The notes: generated from the sequence alone by a model not told the origin. A stretch of 64,000 bases of DNA from Kribbella sp. ALI-6-A (GCF_001984195.1 NZ_MTQN01000009.1:992001-1056000), one strand, 5' to 3'; positions 43,166-52,870 are shown, counted from the stretch's first letter. Numbers and translations: made by a program.

Positions 43166-44721
43166 GTGAGACATCTCCGCGCGCGACCCGGCGGGAGTGG
43201 ATCGGACTGGCCGTACTGGCCCTGCCGACGCTGCTGCTGTCGCTCGACGTCAGTGTGCTCTACCTGGCGCTGCCGAAGCTGAGCGCCGACCTGGGCGCGG
43301 ATAGCACCCAGCAACTCTGGATCCTGGACATCTACTCGTTCCTGCTGGCCGGCTTCCTGGTCACCATGGGCACGCTCGGCGACCGGATCGGCCGGCGCAA
43401 GCTGCTGCTGATCGGTGCGGGCGCGTTCGGCGTGGCCTCGGTGCTCGCGGCCTGGTCCAGCAGCCCGGAGATGCTGATCGGCACCCGGGCGCTGCTCGGC
43501 ATCGCCGGGGCGACTCTGATGCCGTCGACGATGGCCCTGATCCGCAACATGTTCCACGACCCGCAGCAAATGGGACAGGCGCTCGGACTGTGGTTCAGCT
43601 GCTTCATGGGCGGCATGCTGCTCGGCCCGGTGGTCGGTGGGGTGATGCTGGAGCACTTCTGGTGGGGCTCGGCGTTCCTGCTCGGCGTACCGGTGATGGT
43701 GCTGCTGATGATCCTCGGTCCGGTGCTGCTGCCGGAGTACCGCGACCCGAACGCGGGCCGGATCGACCTGGCCAGCGTGGCGTTGTCGCTCGCGACGATC
43801 CTGCCGGTGATCTGGGGACTCAAGGAGCTGGCCCGATCCGGTTGGGCTGTCAGGCCCGCGGTGGCCATCGTGGTCGGCGTCCTGCTCGGTGTTGTCTTCG
43901 TACGGCGGCAGCAGCGGCTCGAACACCCGCTGCTGGACCTCGGACTGTTCCGGCTGCCCCGGTTCACTCCGGCGCTGGCCGTGATGCTCGCCAGTGGGGT
44001 GGTGATGGCCGGGATCGCCTTCCAGGCGGCACTGTTCCTGCAGGTGGTCGAGGGGCTGTCGCCGCTGGACGCCGGGCTCTGGCTGATCCCGTCGAACGTC
44101 GCGATGATCGCCGGGATGAGCCTGGCGCCCCGGATCGCTCAGCGCCGGCAGACCTCGACGGTGGTCGCGGCCGGGCTGCTGGTCTGTGCCGCGGGGCTGC
44201 TGATCGTGACGCTGGCGGACAGCAGCGGCGGACTCGGCGTACTGGTGACCGGTCTGGTCGTGACGTCGTTCGGGATGGGCCTGCCGATGACGCTGACGAT
44301 GAACCTGATCATGGCGGCGACTCCGCCGGAGCGGGCGGGTTCGGCGGCGTCGCTGAACGAGACCAGCGGGGAAGGCGGGATCGCGCTGGGCGTCGCGATG
44401 CTGGGCAGCCTGGGCACGTTCGCCTACCAGCGGAGTCTCGAGGTGCCCGCCGGCCTGCCGTACGGCGTTGCGGAGCAGGCGCGGCAGAGCGTGACCGCCG
44501 CGGTTGCGGCGGCAGGTGAGTTGCCTGGTCAGCTGGGTGAGGATCTGGCGTCGGCGGCCAAAGCGGCGTTCACGACCGGGCTCGACGCGGTCGCGATGGT
44601 CGGTGCGGTGGTTTTCCTGGGCTGTGCGGTGATGGCCGCGATCCGGCTGCGGACCACGGCCACGCCGGAGCAGGCTACGGCTTCGGAGCCGGTCTCGGAT
44701 CGCGCCGCCGAACCGGTCTGA
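43162..44721 (+). CDS. DHA2-family MFS drug/metabolite exporter (14 TM)
   Basis: 519 residues, about 14 hydrophobic helices. Motif D1 is LDVSVLYLALPKLSADLG, motif A TLGDRIGRRKLLLIGAGAFG, motif C MGGMLLGPVVGGVML. The C-terminus SLNETSGEGGIALGVAMLGS is typical of actinobacterial antibiotic exporters (EmrB/QacA type). It is translationally coupled to the dead hydrolase-like gene and divergent from the LysR-esterase gene, which is its probable regulator. It should sit in the cytoplasmic membrane and use proton antiport. Confidence 0.92.
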   Translation: MSETSPRATRREWIGLAVLALPTLLLSLDVSVLYLALPKLSADLGADSTQQLWILDIYSFLLAGFLVTMGTLGDRIGRRKLLLIGAGAFGVASVLAAWSSSPEMLIGTRALLGIAGATLMPSTMALIRNMFHDPQQMGQALGLWFSCFMGGMLLGPVVGGVMLEHFWWGSAFLLGVPVMVLLMILGPVLLPEYRDPNAGRIDLASVALSLATILPVIWGLKELARSGWAVRPAVAIVVGVLLGVVFVRRQQRLEHPLLDLGLFRLPRFTPALAVMLASGVVMAGIAFQAALFLQVVEGLSPLDAGLWLIPSNVAMIAGMSLAPRIAQRRQTSTVVAAGLLVCAAGLLIVTLADSSGGLGVLVTGLVVTSFGMGLPMTLTMNLIMAATPPERAGSAASLNETSGEGGIALGVAMLGSLGTFAYQRSLEVPAGLPYGVAEQARQSVTAAVAAAGELPGQLGEDLASAAKAAFTTGLDAVAMVGAVVFLGCAVMAAIRLRTTATPEQATASEPVSDRAAEPV

Positions 44722-44743
44722 GTGCGTTGAATCCGGCCGGGCG

Positions 44744-46006
44744 TCAGCCGTCGGCGATCTCGGTGGAGATCCCGGCGGCTTTCGCCGTGAGGTAGCGCTG
44801 CTCCGGCAGGCTCGTCGTACGGCGGGCCGCTGCGAGAAAATGTTCCCGGGCCGCGGCGAGCTCGCCGGCTCGCTCGAGCAGATGGGCCCGGACGGCGTCG
44901 AGCCGGTGGTTGTCGGCCAGGTGCTTGTCGTCGTCGAGCGTCGCGAGCAGGTCCAGCCCGGCCCGGGGCCCTTCGACCTGGGCGAGCGCGATCGCGCGGT
45001 TGAGCGTGACCATCGGGTTCGGCGCGAGCTTCTCCAGCAGCCGGTAGAGCGCGAGGATCTGCGGCCAGTCGGTCTCTTCGGCCGTCGGCGCCTCGGCGTG
45101 CACGGCGGCGATCGCGGCCTGCAGCTGGTACGGGCCGGCTTCTCCCTTGGCCAGCGTCTCCAGCGTCAGCGCCGCGCCCTCCTCGATGGACTCGCGGTTC
45201 CACAGTGAGCGGTCCTGCTCGTCGATCGGGATCAGCCCGCCGTCCTCGGTCGTCCGCGCCGCCCGGCGGGCATCCGTGAGCAGCATCAGCGCGAGCAGAC
45301 CGGCGACCTCGCCCTCGTCCGGCAGCGACTCGCGCAGCATCCTGGTCAGCCGGATCGCCTCCGCGGTCAGCTCGACCCGCTGCAACTGCTCGCCGGAGCT
45401 GGCGGTGTAGCCCTCGTTGAAGATCAGGTAGAGCACCTGCAGGACGACGCGCAGCCGGTCGGCCCGCTCTTCCTCGGGCGGCAGCACGAACCGGCTCCCG
45501 GCCGCCTTGATGCTCTTCTTCGCCCGGCTGATCCGCGGCGCCATCGTTGCCTCAGGCACCATGAACGCGCGCGCGATCTCCGCCGTACCGAGACCGCCCA
45601 CCGCGCGCAACGTCAACGCGACCTGCGAAGCAGGTGTCACCGCCGGGTGGCAGCACAGGAACAACAAGGTCAGCGTATCGTCGCCCTCAGCCGGCTGGTC
45701 CTGGTCGGCGCCCGGCGCGACCAGTTCGTCCGGACCCGCCATCGCCGCGACCGAGTCCTCGCGCTTGCGGCGCGCACTCTCGCTGCGGAACTGGTCGGTC
45801 AGCCGCCGGGTCGCGACGGTGATCAACCAGCCCCGCGGATTCGCCGGTACGCCGTCGGTCGGCCACTGCGTCGCCGCCGCCAGCAGGGCCTCCTGGACGG
45901 CGTCCTCGCAGAGGTCGAACTGCCCGTACCGCCTGGTCAGGAAGCCGAGCACCTGCGGGGTCAGCTCGCGCAGCGACTGCTCGATCCGCCCATCGCTTCC
46001 ACTCAT
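44744..46006 (-). CDS. ECF42-type RNA polymerase sigma factor with C-terminal extension
   Basis: 420 residues. Sigma regions 2 and 4 occupy residues 5-175 (FDLCEDAVQEALLAAATQWP, GWLITVATRRLTDQFRSESA, LGTAEIARAFMVPEATMAPR). A roughly 240-residue TPR-like extension follows (YLIFNEGYTASSGEQLQRVE, APNPMVTLNRAIALAQVEGP), typical of the ECF42 group. Those factors usually lie beside DGPF/YCII-domain genes; none is visible here. It converges with the MFS gene. Confidence 0.9.
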   Translation of the reverse strand: MSGSDGRIEQSLRELTPQVLGFLTRRYGQFDLCEDAVQEALLAAATQWPTDGVPANPRGWLITVATRRLTDQFRSESARRKREDSVAAMAGPDELVAPGADQDQPAEGDDTLTLLFLCCHPAVTPASQVALTLRAVGGLGTAEIARAFMVPEATMAPRISRAKKSIKAAGSRFVLPPEEERADRLRVVLQVLYLIFNEGYTASSGEQLQRVELTAEAIRLTRMLRESLPDEGEVAGLLALMLLTDARRAARTTEDGGLIPIDEQDRSLWNRESIEEGAALTLETLAKGEAGPYQLQAAIAAVHAEAPTAEETDWPQILALYRLLEKLAPNPMVTLNRAIALAQVEGPRAGLDLLATLDDDKHLADNHRLDAVRAHLLERAGELAAAREHFLAAARRTTSLPEQRYLTAKAAGISTEIADG

Positions 46007-46088
46007 GACCCCACCCTGCCTCTCCCCCGGCTCACACACCAACCTCCTCCGCCTGGAACTGAGCTGCGGGCGGGTCGTGGATGTCGCT

Positions 46089-47675
46089 TCAGCGCTGGAG
46101 GTGGCGGAGGGCAGTCGTGGGAATCGCCCGGGTGAGCGGGCCGAGGACGGAGGCGTCCCGGAGGGCGGTGCGGGCGGCCAGGTGACCGCAGGCGCCGTGG
46201 ACACCAGGACCGGGATGGATCGCCGAGCTGCCGAGGTAGAGACCCGTGACGAACGTGCGCGGACTGCCGAGACCAACCGTCGGCCGGAAGATGAGTTGCT
46301 GATGAAGCTGCGCGGTACCGCCGCCGAGCGCGCCGAGGCCGAGCGACGCGTTCTGGCCGACGAAGTCGCTGGGCCGTTGCAGGTCGCGGTCGATCACGAC
46401 TTCGGAGAAGCCGGGGGCATAGCGCTCGATGTGCCGGTCCATCAGGTCGCCGAGCTTCTCGGCGGAGGCGTCGTCGTCGATGCCGCGCGGGAGATGTGAG
46501 TACGCCCAGACCGCCTCGGTCCCCTCCGGCGACCGGCTCGGGTCGGCCTTCGTGGTCTGACCGATCAGCATGAACGGTTCCACCGGCAACCGCCCGGTCT
46601 CCAGATCCGCGGACAGGTGAACGAGATCGTCGGCGGTCCCGCCGAGGTGAACCACTCCGGCCACGCGCGCGTCGTCGGAGTTCCACGGTATCGGCCCGCT
46701 CAGCCGGTAGTTGACCTTCACCGTCGGGTAGTCCCACTCGAACCGCTCGAGATCCCGCCGCAGCCCACCCGGGACACTTGCCTCAGGCAACAGTACGTCG
46801 TACAGCGTGCTCGCGGAGACGTCGCCGATCACCGCCCGGCTCACCGCGATGCGTTCACCCGAGGCGGTACGGACGGCGCTCGCGCGGCCGGCGGTCAGCT
46901 CGATGCCCGTGACCGGCGTACCGGCGACGAACAGTGCACCGGCGCGTTCGGCGCGGCGGCGCAACGCGTTCGACAGCGCACTCGAACCGCCTTCCGCGAC
47001 CGGATAACCGACGTCCTGAGCCAGCATCGCGAGCAACCAACCCATCGTGCCGCTGACCGAGCCACTGAGCGGGGCGTCAGCGTGGAACGAGTTCCCGGCG
47101 AGCAGCGCACGACCGCCCGGCCCTTCGAACAACTCCTGCGCCATCCGATGCATCGGCATCGCCATGAACCGCGCGAACCGGACCAGCTCCCCCGCCGATC
47201 CCAGCCGCCGAGCCAGCCGCGCCGCGGGCAGCACCGGCGGCCACCTGGTCAACAGGGATTGCAGGAACGGCTCGCGGATTCCCACGTACTTGGAGTACAG
47301 GTCCAGCCACGCGTCGCCATCGGCCGGATGGTGGCGCGCGACGGAGGCGGCGGTGTCGTTGGGGTCCGGGTGAATCGCGACAGAGTTGTCCGGGTCGAGC
47401 AGGTGCGCGAGCGCCAGCGGAGCATGCGCCCACTTCAGCCCGAACTGCTCCAACTCCAGCGCCCGAAACACCGGCGACGCCACGCCCAGCGGGTAGTTCG
47501 AGCTGAACCGATCACTCACCCAGCCGTCCTCGACGGTCGACCGCACCGCACCGCCGAAGGTGTCGGCCGCCTCGAGCACCAGTACGTCCCACCCGGCATC
47601 AGCCAACTCAACCGCACTGACCAACCCGTTCGGACCCGACCCGATGACGACGGCATCCACCCTGCGAGGAAGCAT
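46089..47675 (-). CDS. Phytoene dehydrogenase-like FAD oxidoreductase
   Basis: 528 residues from ATG 47675. The N-terminal FAD motif is VIGSGPNGLVSAVELADAGW followed by DVLVLEAADTFGGAVRS. The end is GLYLGSSAIHPGPGVHGACG, the family's conserved terminal flavin contact. The branch is the actinobacterial NAD(P)/FAD-dependent desaturase-like group and not a true carotenoid desaturase; no carotenoid genes are nearby. Substrate unknown. Confidence 0.88.
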   Translation of the reverse strand: MLPRRVDAVVIGSGPNGLVSAVELADAGWDVLVLEAADTFGGAVRSTVEDGWVSDRFSSNYPLGVASPVFRALELEQFGLKWAHAPLALAHLLDPDNSVAIHPDPNDTAASVARHHPADGDAWLDLYSKYVGIREPFLQSLLTRWPPVLPAARLARRLGSAGELVRFARFMAMPMHRMAQELFEGPGGRALLAGNSFHADAPLSGSVSGTMGWLLAMLAQDVGYPVAEGGSSALSNALRRRAERAGALFVAGTPVTGIELTAGRASAVRTASGERIAVSRAVIGDVSASTLYDVLLPEASVPGGLRRDLERFEWDYPTVKVNYRLSGPIPWNSDDARVAGVVHLGGTADDLVHLSADLETGRLPVEPFMLIGQTTKADPSRSPEGTEAVWAYSHLPRGIDDDASAEKLGDLMDRHIERYAPGFSEVVIDRDLQRPSDFVGQNASLGLGALGGGTAQLHQQLIFRPTVGLGSPRTFVTGLYLGSSAIHPGPGVHGACGHLAARTALRDASVLGPLTRAIPTTALRHLQR

Positions 47676-47862
47676 GCTTCCGACCCTAAGCCATCTCGGT
47701 TGCCGCACACGGCAGCGCGCTCGCGATCTGCAGCACACTCCGCTGCCGCGCGACCACCTGACTGGCCGGTGCTCCAGGCGAGCCTGGGGCGGGGCAAGCA
47801 TCCCGCCGGCGCAGAAAACCGGTCCAGGCAGCCCGCCGGCCCCGGCAGACCGCCTGGCGTGT

Positions 47863-48690
47863 TCAGCTCTGGCGGGACTCGATGTGTTGCATCAGCGTCG
47901 TGAGTTCCCGGGCTCGCGCCAGCATCGCCGGGTCGACCATGCGGCCGTCGGGGAGGACGATGACTCCGCCCTCGGCAACCCCGGCCTTCTCCACCGCCGC
48001 CAAGAGGTTGGCTGCATCGGCTAGTTGGGTCGCGGTGGGAGTGAAGGACTCGACGATCGGCGTGAGCTGGCGTGGATGGATCGCCGTGCGGCCGACGAAG
48101 CCGAGTTTGCGGCCTTCGAGGCTGGTACGACGGAGGCCTTCCTCGTCGTTGACGTACGGATAGACCGACATCATCGGGGCGCCGAGTCCGGCGGCGCGGG
48201 AGGCGGACACGAGTCGGCCGCGGGCCCACGCGAGGCCTTCGGGGCCGTCGACGCCAAGGGCACCGGAGAGGTCGGCTTCGCCGAGGGCGACTGCGACGAC
48301 GCGGGGGTCGGCCGAGGCGATCTCGAAGGCTCGTTCGAGGCCGAGGGGTGACTCGATCAGGGCCGTGATTCTTGCCGAGGGCACCTGATCGAGGACGGCG
48401 CGCACGTCCGCCGCGCTTTCGACCTTCGGGAGTCGCACCCGCACGTCCGGAACCGCCGCGAGCGCGGCCAGGTCGTCCTCGATCCACGGCGTGCCGGGCG
48501 CGTTCACCCGTATCTCGAACGCCGCCGACGCGCGCGCCGCGATCCACGCCACGGCCCAGCCTCGCGCATCCGCCTTGTCGTCCACCGGTACGGCGTCCTC
48601 GAGGTCGAAGACCACCACATCGGGGCCTGCGGCAACGGCCTTCGCGAAGCGGTCCGGACGGTTGGCCGGCACGTACAGAGCGGTCAGCAC
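47863..48690 (-). CDS. HpcH/HpaI aldolase family CoA ester lyase (CitE-like)
   Basis: 275 residues. LYVPANRPDRFAKAVAAGPD and VVFDLEDAVPVDDKADARGW are the CitE start. VRVNAPGTPW-type loop is seen as IRVNAPGTPWIEDDLAAL, and ALIESPLGLERAFEIA carries the metal-binding Glu. It should cleave a malyl- or citramalyl-CoA-like ester to acetyl- or propionyl-CoA and a keto acid. The CoA-transferase gene ends one base before it starts, and the two could act in sequence on the same acid. Confidence 0.9.
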   Translation of the reverse strand: MLTALYVPANRPDRFAKAVAAGPDVVVFDLEDAVPVDDKADARGWAVAWIAARASAAFEIRVNAPGTPWIEDDLAALAAVPDVRVRLPKVESAADVRAVLDQVPSARITALIESPLGLERAFEIASADPRVVAVALGEADLSGALGVDGPEGLAWARGRLVSASRAAGLGAPMMSVYPYVNDEEGLRRTSLEGRKLGFVGRTAIHPRQLTPIVESFTPTATQLADAANLLAAVEKAGVAEGGVIVLPDGRMVDPAMLARARELTTLMQHIESRQS

Positions 48691-49893
48691 TCAGACCACA
48701 CCCGACTCACGCAGCGCCGCGAGTTGCTCCGGCGTGATGCCGATCTCGGCCAGCACCGCATCGGTGTCGGCGCCGTGCGGACGGCCGGCCCAACGGATCT
48801 GGCCAGGGGTGTCCGACAGCCGGAACAGCACGTTCTGCATCGCGACCGGGCCGCCGAGCTCCTCGTCGTCGACCTCGACGATCGTGCCGAGTGCGGCGTA
48901 CTGCGGGTCCTCGACGATGCCGCGGATGTCGTGGACCGGGCCGACGGCCGCCTCGGCCTTCTCGAAGGCGAACATGACCTCGTCCAGAGAGCGCTCCCCG
49001 ATCCAGGAACCGACCGCCTCGTCCAGCTCGTCGGCGTGCTGGGCGCGTTCGCGACCGGTGCCGAACCACGGTTGCGCGACCAGGTCCGGGCGACCGACCA
49101 GCGTGACCACGCGTTCGGCGATGCTCTGGGAGCTGGTCGAGACGGCGACCCAGCGGCCGTCGGCGGTCTGATAGACGTTGCGCGGAGCGTTGTTCGACGA
49201 GCGGTTGCCGAGCCGCGGCTGGACGTACCCGGTCTGCTGGTACGCCGTGATCTGCCCGCCGAGCATCATCAGGATCGGCTCGATGATCGCCATGTCGATC
49301 ACCTGTCCCTGCCCCGACCGGTCCCGTTCGCGCAGTGCGACCAGTACGGCGTACGCGGTGGCGAGCGCGGTGATCCCGTCGGCCAGGCCGAACGGCGGCA
49401 GGGTCGGTGGGCCGTCGGGCTCACCGGTCACCGCGGCGAAACCGCTCATCGCTTCGGCCAGCGAGCCGAAACCCGGCCGGCTCGACCACGGGCCGACCTG
49501 GCCGAACGCGGTGATGCGGGCGATGACCAGGCGCGGATTCGCCTCGAGCAGGACGTCGGGACCGAGGCCCCAGCGCTCGAGCGTGCCCGGGCGGAAGTTC
49601 TCCACCAGGACGTCCTGTTCGCGGATCAGCTCGAGAAACACGTCGCGGCCGCGGGACAGGTCGAGGGTGGCGAGTCGCTTGTTCCGACCCAGGGTCTTGA
49701 ACCACAACCCCACGCCGTCTTTCGAAGCACCGTGCCCGCGGGCCGCGTCCGGGCGCGCGGGGTGCTCGATCTTGGTGACGTCGGCCCCGAAGTCGCCGAG
49801 GAACGTCGCGGCGAGCGGACCGGCGAACAGCGTCGCCGCCTCCACCACCCTGACTCCCGCCAGCGGTGCCGCCCGACGAGCGGACACGCTCAC
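48691..49893 (-). CDS. CaiB/BaiF family III CoA-transferase
   Basis: 400 residues from GTG 49893 (GTG 49887 is also possible). Motifs: RVVEAATLFAGPLAATFLGD, LVENFRPGTLERWGLGPDVL, and SSRPGFGSLAEAMSGFAAVT, where the usual nucleophile position (PGYDL) reads PGFGS, Gly in place of Asp, so activity needs testing. The upstream open frame (Ala/Gly/Ser-rich, to 50003) has no good start. It ends one base before the CitE-like start. It may activate a carboxylate for the lyase. Confidence 0.87.
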   Translation of the reverse strand: MSVSARRAAPLAGVRVVEAATLFAGPLAATFLGDFGADVTKIEHPARPDAARGHGASKDGVGLWFKTLGRNKRLATLDLSRGRDVFLELIREQDVLVENFRPGTLERWGLGPDVLLEANPRLVIARITAFGQVGPWSSRPGFGSLAEAMSGFAAVTGEPDGPPTLPPFGLADGITALATAYAVLVALRERDRSGQGQVIDMAIIEPILMMLGGQITAYQQTGYVQPRLGNRSSNNAPRNVYQTADGRWVAVSTSSQSIAERVVTLVGRPDLVAQPWFGTGRERAQHADELDEAVGSWIGERSLDEVMFAFEKAEAAVGPVHDIRGIVEDPQYAALGTIVEVDDEELGGPVAMQNVLFRLSDTPGQIRWAGRPHGADTDAVLAEIGITPEQLAALRESGVV

Positions 49894-50003
49894 GCCGGGC
49901 GCCGATTCAGTTGCCCCCAGCACCCCCGCATCGCCCGCACCCGCAGGCACGCTCGCGCCCGGCACCGCGGCTGAGGTGTTCCCGGAAGCGAAGTCGCCCG
50001 CGC

Positions 50004-51995
50004 TCACCGCGCGCACCGGAAGCCGATGGTTTCCGAGCGGTCGAGCCCACCGCCGGTGAGGACCAGCTTGAAGCTGACCTCCGGCTCCTGCGGACCACCG
50101 TCGGCGTACCAGTCGGAGCCCTCGGCGACGTACCACGAGCCGCCCTTGAGGATGCAGAAGCGGCTCCGGCCGTCGCGGTGCTCGCTCTCCGTCCAGTTCC
50201 AGACCTGCGGCTCCAAACGCGTGAACCCGTCCAGGGACGCCGCGACCTGCCACTCGTCCTCGGTCGGCAGCCGACCGCCGGCCCACTGGGCATACGCCCG
50301 CGCGTCCGCCAGATCCACATACGTCACCGGCTGGTCCTCGGTCCCCGGCGCCGGAGCGCCGTCGACCCAGTGCGCGAGGAAGCGGTTGGCCACCAGCGGC
50401 TGGTACCCGCTCGCGGCGAGGAACGCCGCGTACTCCGCGTTCGTCACCTCGCGGACCGCGACCGACACCTCCTCCAGCGACACGTCCCGCTGGAGCGTCT
50501 GCTGGTCGTGCAGGCGCGGAGGCAGCGGCTTCCACTCCTCCACGTACGGCGCTTCGTCGTACAGGCCGGTCTCGCGGCGCCGGTGCCGGACCACCAGAGA
50601 GCGCTCCTCGGCGGGCGCGACCACGACCGGGCCGAACGCCGGCTCGCCCACCGGCGTCGGCGGCGGGATGCGCCGCCCGGGCGCGGCCGGGAACGTCGTG
50701 TCCTTCAGATGCGGGCGCGGCATCGTGCCGAGCCGCCGCGCGGTGGCCCGGCAGGTCGCGCCGGCCGTCGCCCCGACGCGCACGATCCCGGCCACTCCAC
50801 GACCCGGTACGACCAGGCGCACGCCGTCGTCGTCGGCCGTGATCGGTACGCCGGACGTCACGTCGTACCAGTCGCCGACCTGGTCCTCCGAGCGCAGCAC
50901 GACGCCCTCGAAGTCCTCCTCGTCACGGTTGATCAGCGTCCAGAACGTGACGTCGGCCAGCTCGAAGCGCGAGCCGAACACCCCGTGCGAGCGGGCCTTG
51001 TCCGGGATCTCCGGCGTCAGCGGGATCCAGTCGCCGTTGATCAGCACCGGAGAGAACGCTCTCTGCGCCGCGACCATCCGGCGCAGCGTGGCCCGGTCGC
51101 GCGCGTTCCAGCCGACCCAGGCCGAGAACACGCTCTCCCAGACCAGGATGCCGACACCGTTCACCCAGGCCGACTGCAGCTCGTCGCTGTGATCGCGGTT
51201 CCAGCGGCGGGTGTGGTGCATCATGTGCCGGCGCTCGAACAGGTGCGCCCGCAGTACGCCGGGCGCCCGGGTGTCGGCGAACCACTGCGCCCAGGACAGC
51301 GCGTGGTCCGAGATCCTTGCCAACGGCAACCGTGACTCACCCTCGAAGGCGATCGCCGGGTTGACCTTGTGCAGCGCCCGGGTGAACGCCGGGTCGCCTT
51401 CCTTCAGCGTGTCCAGGAAGGCGCCGTCGGCACCGAAGTCGGCGACCAGCGCGGCGAACTCGTCGGCGTCCGGACCGTCCGCGCGGCGGGTGCCGACGTC
51501 CCACGGGTTGTAGTCGAAGAACACCTTCAGCCCGAGCCGGTGCAGGTCGTCGACCAGTTGCTTGAGGCCCGGGACGTCGCGGTAGAAGTCGAACTGGTTG
51601 CGCGAGTCGATCCCGATCACCGGGTAGGCGTGCCACAGCACCACCGCGTCGTACCCGCCGAAGTCCTCGACGCCGTGCTGGACGAACTCCTCCGGCGTGA
51701 ACTTGCCGGTGGCCACGTCGTACAGCTGGTCGTCCCACAACCAGACCAGCGCCACCGAGTACGCCGTCTGGGTCCACTCCCGGCCCGGCTGCTCGTAGTG
51801 CGAGCCGCCGTCGTACGCCGTCCGGTCGTAGGCGCCCATCAGCCACTCGGCCAGCTTGCCCCGCCAGCGCGGCAGGTCGGCCGGGTCGTCCGGCGCGCCG
51901 ATGATTTTGGCGTCGTCGAGAAGACTCAGGTCGGCACGCAAACCGAGCTCGACCTTCGCGGGGAGGTCGATCGGCCTCGGTTCCAGCGGGTTCAC
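50004..51995 (-). CDS. Glycosidase-like TIM barrel fused to an FGE-fold (SUMF1) domain
   Basis: 663 residues. Residues 1-300 look like a glycoside-hydrolase barrel (YDAVVLWHAYPVIGIDSRNQ, LKVFFDYNPWDVG, ADGAFLDTLKEGD, NPAIAFEGES supplying acid residues), followed by a beta-sandwich region. Residues 503-663 are an FGE-sulfatase fold: VAVREVTNAEYAAFLAASGY, ADARAYAQWAGGRLPTEDEW, CILKGGSWYV and IGFRCAR. The paired cysteines of true formylglycine-generating enzymes and the His-triad of EgtB are not seen. The start overlaps the ribokinase stop. Sugar recognition by the C-domain is inferred. Confidence 0.82.
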   Translation of the reverse strand: MNPLEPRPIDLPAKVELGLRADLSLLDDAKIIGAPDDPADLPRWRGKLAEWLMGAYDRTAYDGGSHYEQPGREWTQTAYSVALVWLWDDQLYDVATGKFTPEEFVQHGVEDFGGYDAVVLWHAYPVIGIDSRNQFDFYRDVPGLKQLVDDLHRLGLKVFFDYNPWDVGTRRADGPDADEFAALVADFGADGAFLDTLKEGDPAFTRALHKVNPAIAFEGESRLPLARISDHALSWAQWFADTRAPGVLRAHLFERRHMMHHTRRWNRDHSDELQSAWVNGVGILVWESVFSAWVGWNARDRATLRRMVAAQRAFSPVLINGDWIPLTPEIPDKARSHGVFGSRFELADVTFWTLINRDEEDFEGVVLRSEDQVGDWYDVTSGVPITADDDGVRLVVPGRGVAGIVRVGATAGATCRATARRLGTMPRPHLKDTTFPAAPGRRIPPPTPVGEPAFGPVVVAPAEERSLVVRHRRRETGLYDEAPYVEEWKPLPPRLHDQQTLQRDVSLEEVSVAVREVTNAEYAAFLAASGYQPLVANRFLAHWVDGAPAPGTEDQPVTYVDLADARAYAQWAGGRLPTEDEWQVAASLDGFTRLEPQVWNWTESEHRDGRSRFCILKGGSWYVAEGSDWYADGGPQEPEVSFKLVLTGGGLDRSETIGFRCAR

Positions 51996-52870
51996 AGGTA
52001 CACCTCCGCACAGCGCGCGTCGATAACGTCCCCGTGAGGCACCGAGGGGATGGCCCCCGCGGTCTGAACACTCAATGAAGCTGCAACGGTAGCGCGTCGG
52101 ACCGCATTCGTCAGGTCGCTCGCTGTAGTTGATGTCGCAGCAAGTGTCGCGGCGAGCACTCCGCAGAAGGTGTCACCCGCGGCGGTGGTGTCGACCACCT
52201 CGACCCGGACCGCCGGGACCCGCACCTCGTCCGCCGAACGGGTCAGGATCACCGCGCCCTCGGCGCCCAGCGTCACCACCGCGGCGGGTACCCGGTCCAG
52301 CAGGGCGGACAGCTTCGCACCAGCCACCGCTTCGGCCTCCGTCTCGTTCACGACCAGCAGGTCGACATGCCCCAGCAACTCGTCGGACAGCTCGGCGGCC
52401 GGCGCGGCGTTCAGGATGAAGTACCGGCTCGCCTCGGCCGCCGCCTGCACCGTACCGAACGGAATCTCGAGTTGGGAAAGGACTATTTTCGCCTCCCCCA
52501 GCGCCGCGCGCGCCTCCGGTGTGAGGCGGAGTGTCGCGTTCGCGGACGGCGCGACGGTGATCGCGTTCTCGCCGTCGGCGTCGACGGTGATGATCGCGGT
52601 GCCGGTCGGCTGGTCGACGGTCTGCACCAGCGAGAGGTCGACACCGTCCAGGGCCTCGCGCAACAGCGCTCCCCCGTCGTCGGCACCGAGCGCGGCGACG
52701 AAGGCGGTGGACGCACCGGCACGGGCCGAGGCGACCGCCTGGTTCGCGCCCTTGCCGCCGGGGCCGCGGGTCAGACCGGAGGCGAGCACGGTCTCGCCGG
52801 GGCGCGGGATCCGCTGGACCGGCAGCACCAGGTCCACGTTCGCGCTGCCCACGACCACGACGTCAGCCAC
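51992..52870 (-). CDS. Ribokinase-like PfkB-family sugar kinase
   Basis: 292 residues. GSANVDLVLPVQRIPRPGET, PGGKGANQAVASARAGASTA (substrate site) and VEVVDTTAAGDTFCGVLAAT (ATP/anion hole with catalytic Asp) follow ribokinase. Residues VNETEAEAVAG are the PfkB NxxE motif. It overlaps the ADP-ribosylglycohydrolase gene by 8 bases, so ribose released by that enzyme is the natural candidate substrate. Cytoplasmic. Confidence 0.93.
   Translation of the reverse strand: MADVVVVGSANVDLVLPVQRIPRPGETVLASGLTRGPGGKGANQAVASARAGASTAFVAALGADDGGALLREALDGVDLSLVQTVDQPTGTAIITVDADGENAITVAPSANATLRLTPEARAALGEAKIVLSQLEIPFGTVQAAAEASRYFILNAAPAAELSDELLGHVDLLVVNETEAEAVAGAKLSALLDRVPAAVVTLGAEGAVILTRSADEVRVPAVRVEVVDTTAAGDTFCGVLAATLAATSTTASDLTNAVRRATVAASLSVQTAGAIPSVPHGDVIDARCAEVYL

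Noticed and set aside
46617-47903. 428-codon plus-strand frame
   Set aside because: Antisense to the phytoene-dehydrogenase-like gene; Arg/Pro/His-rich with no domain.
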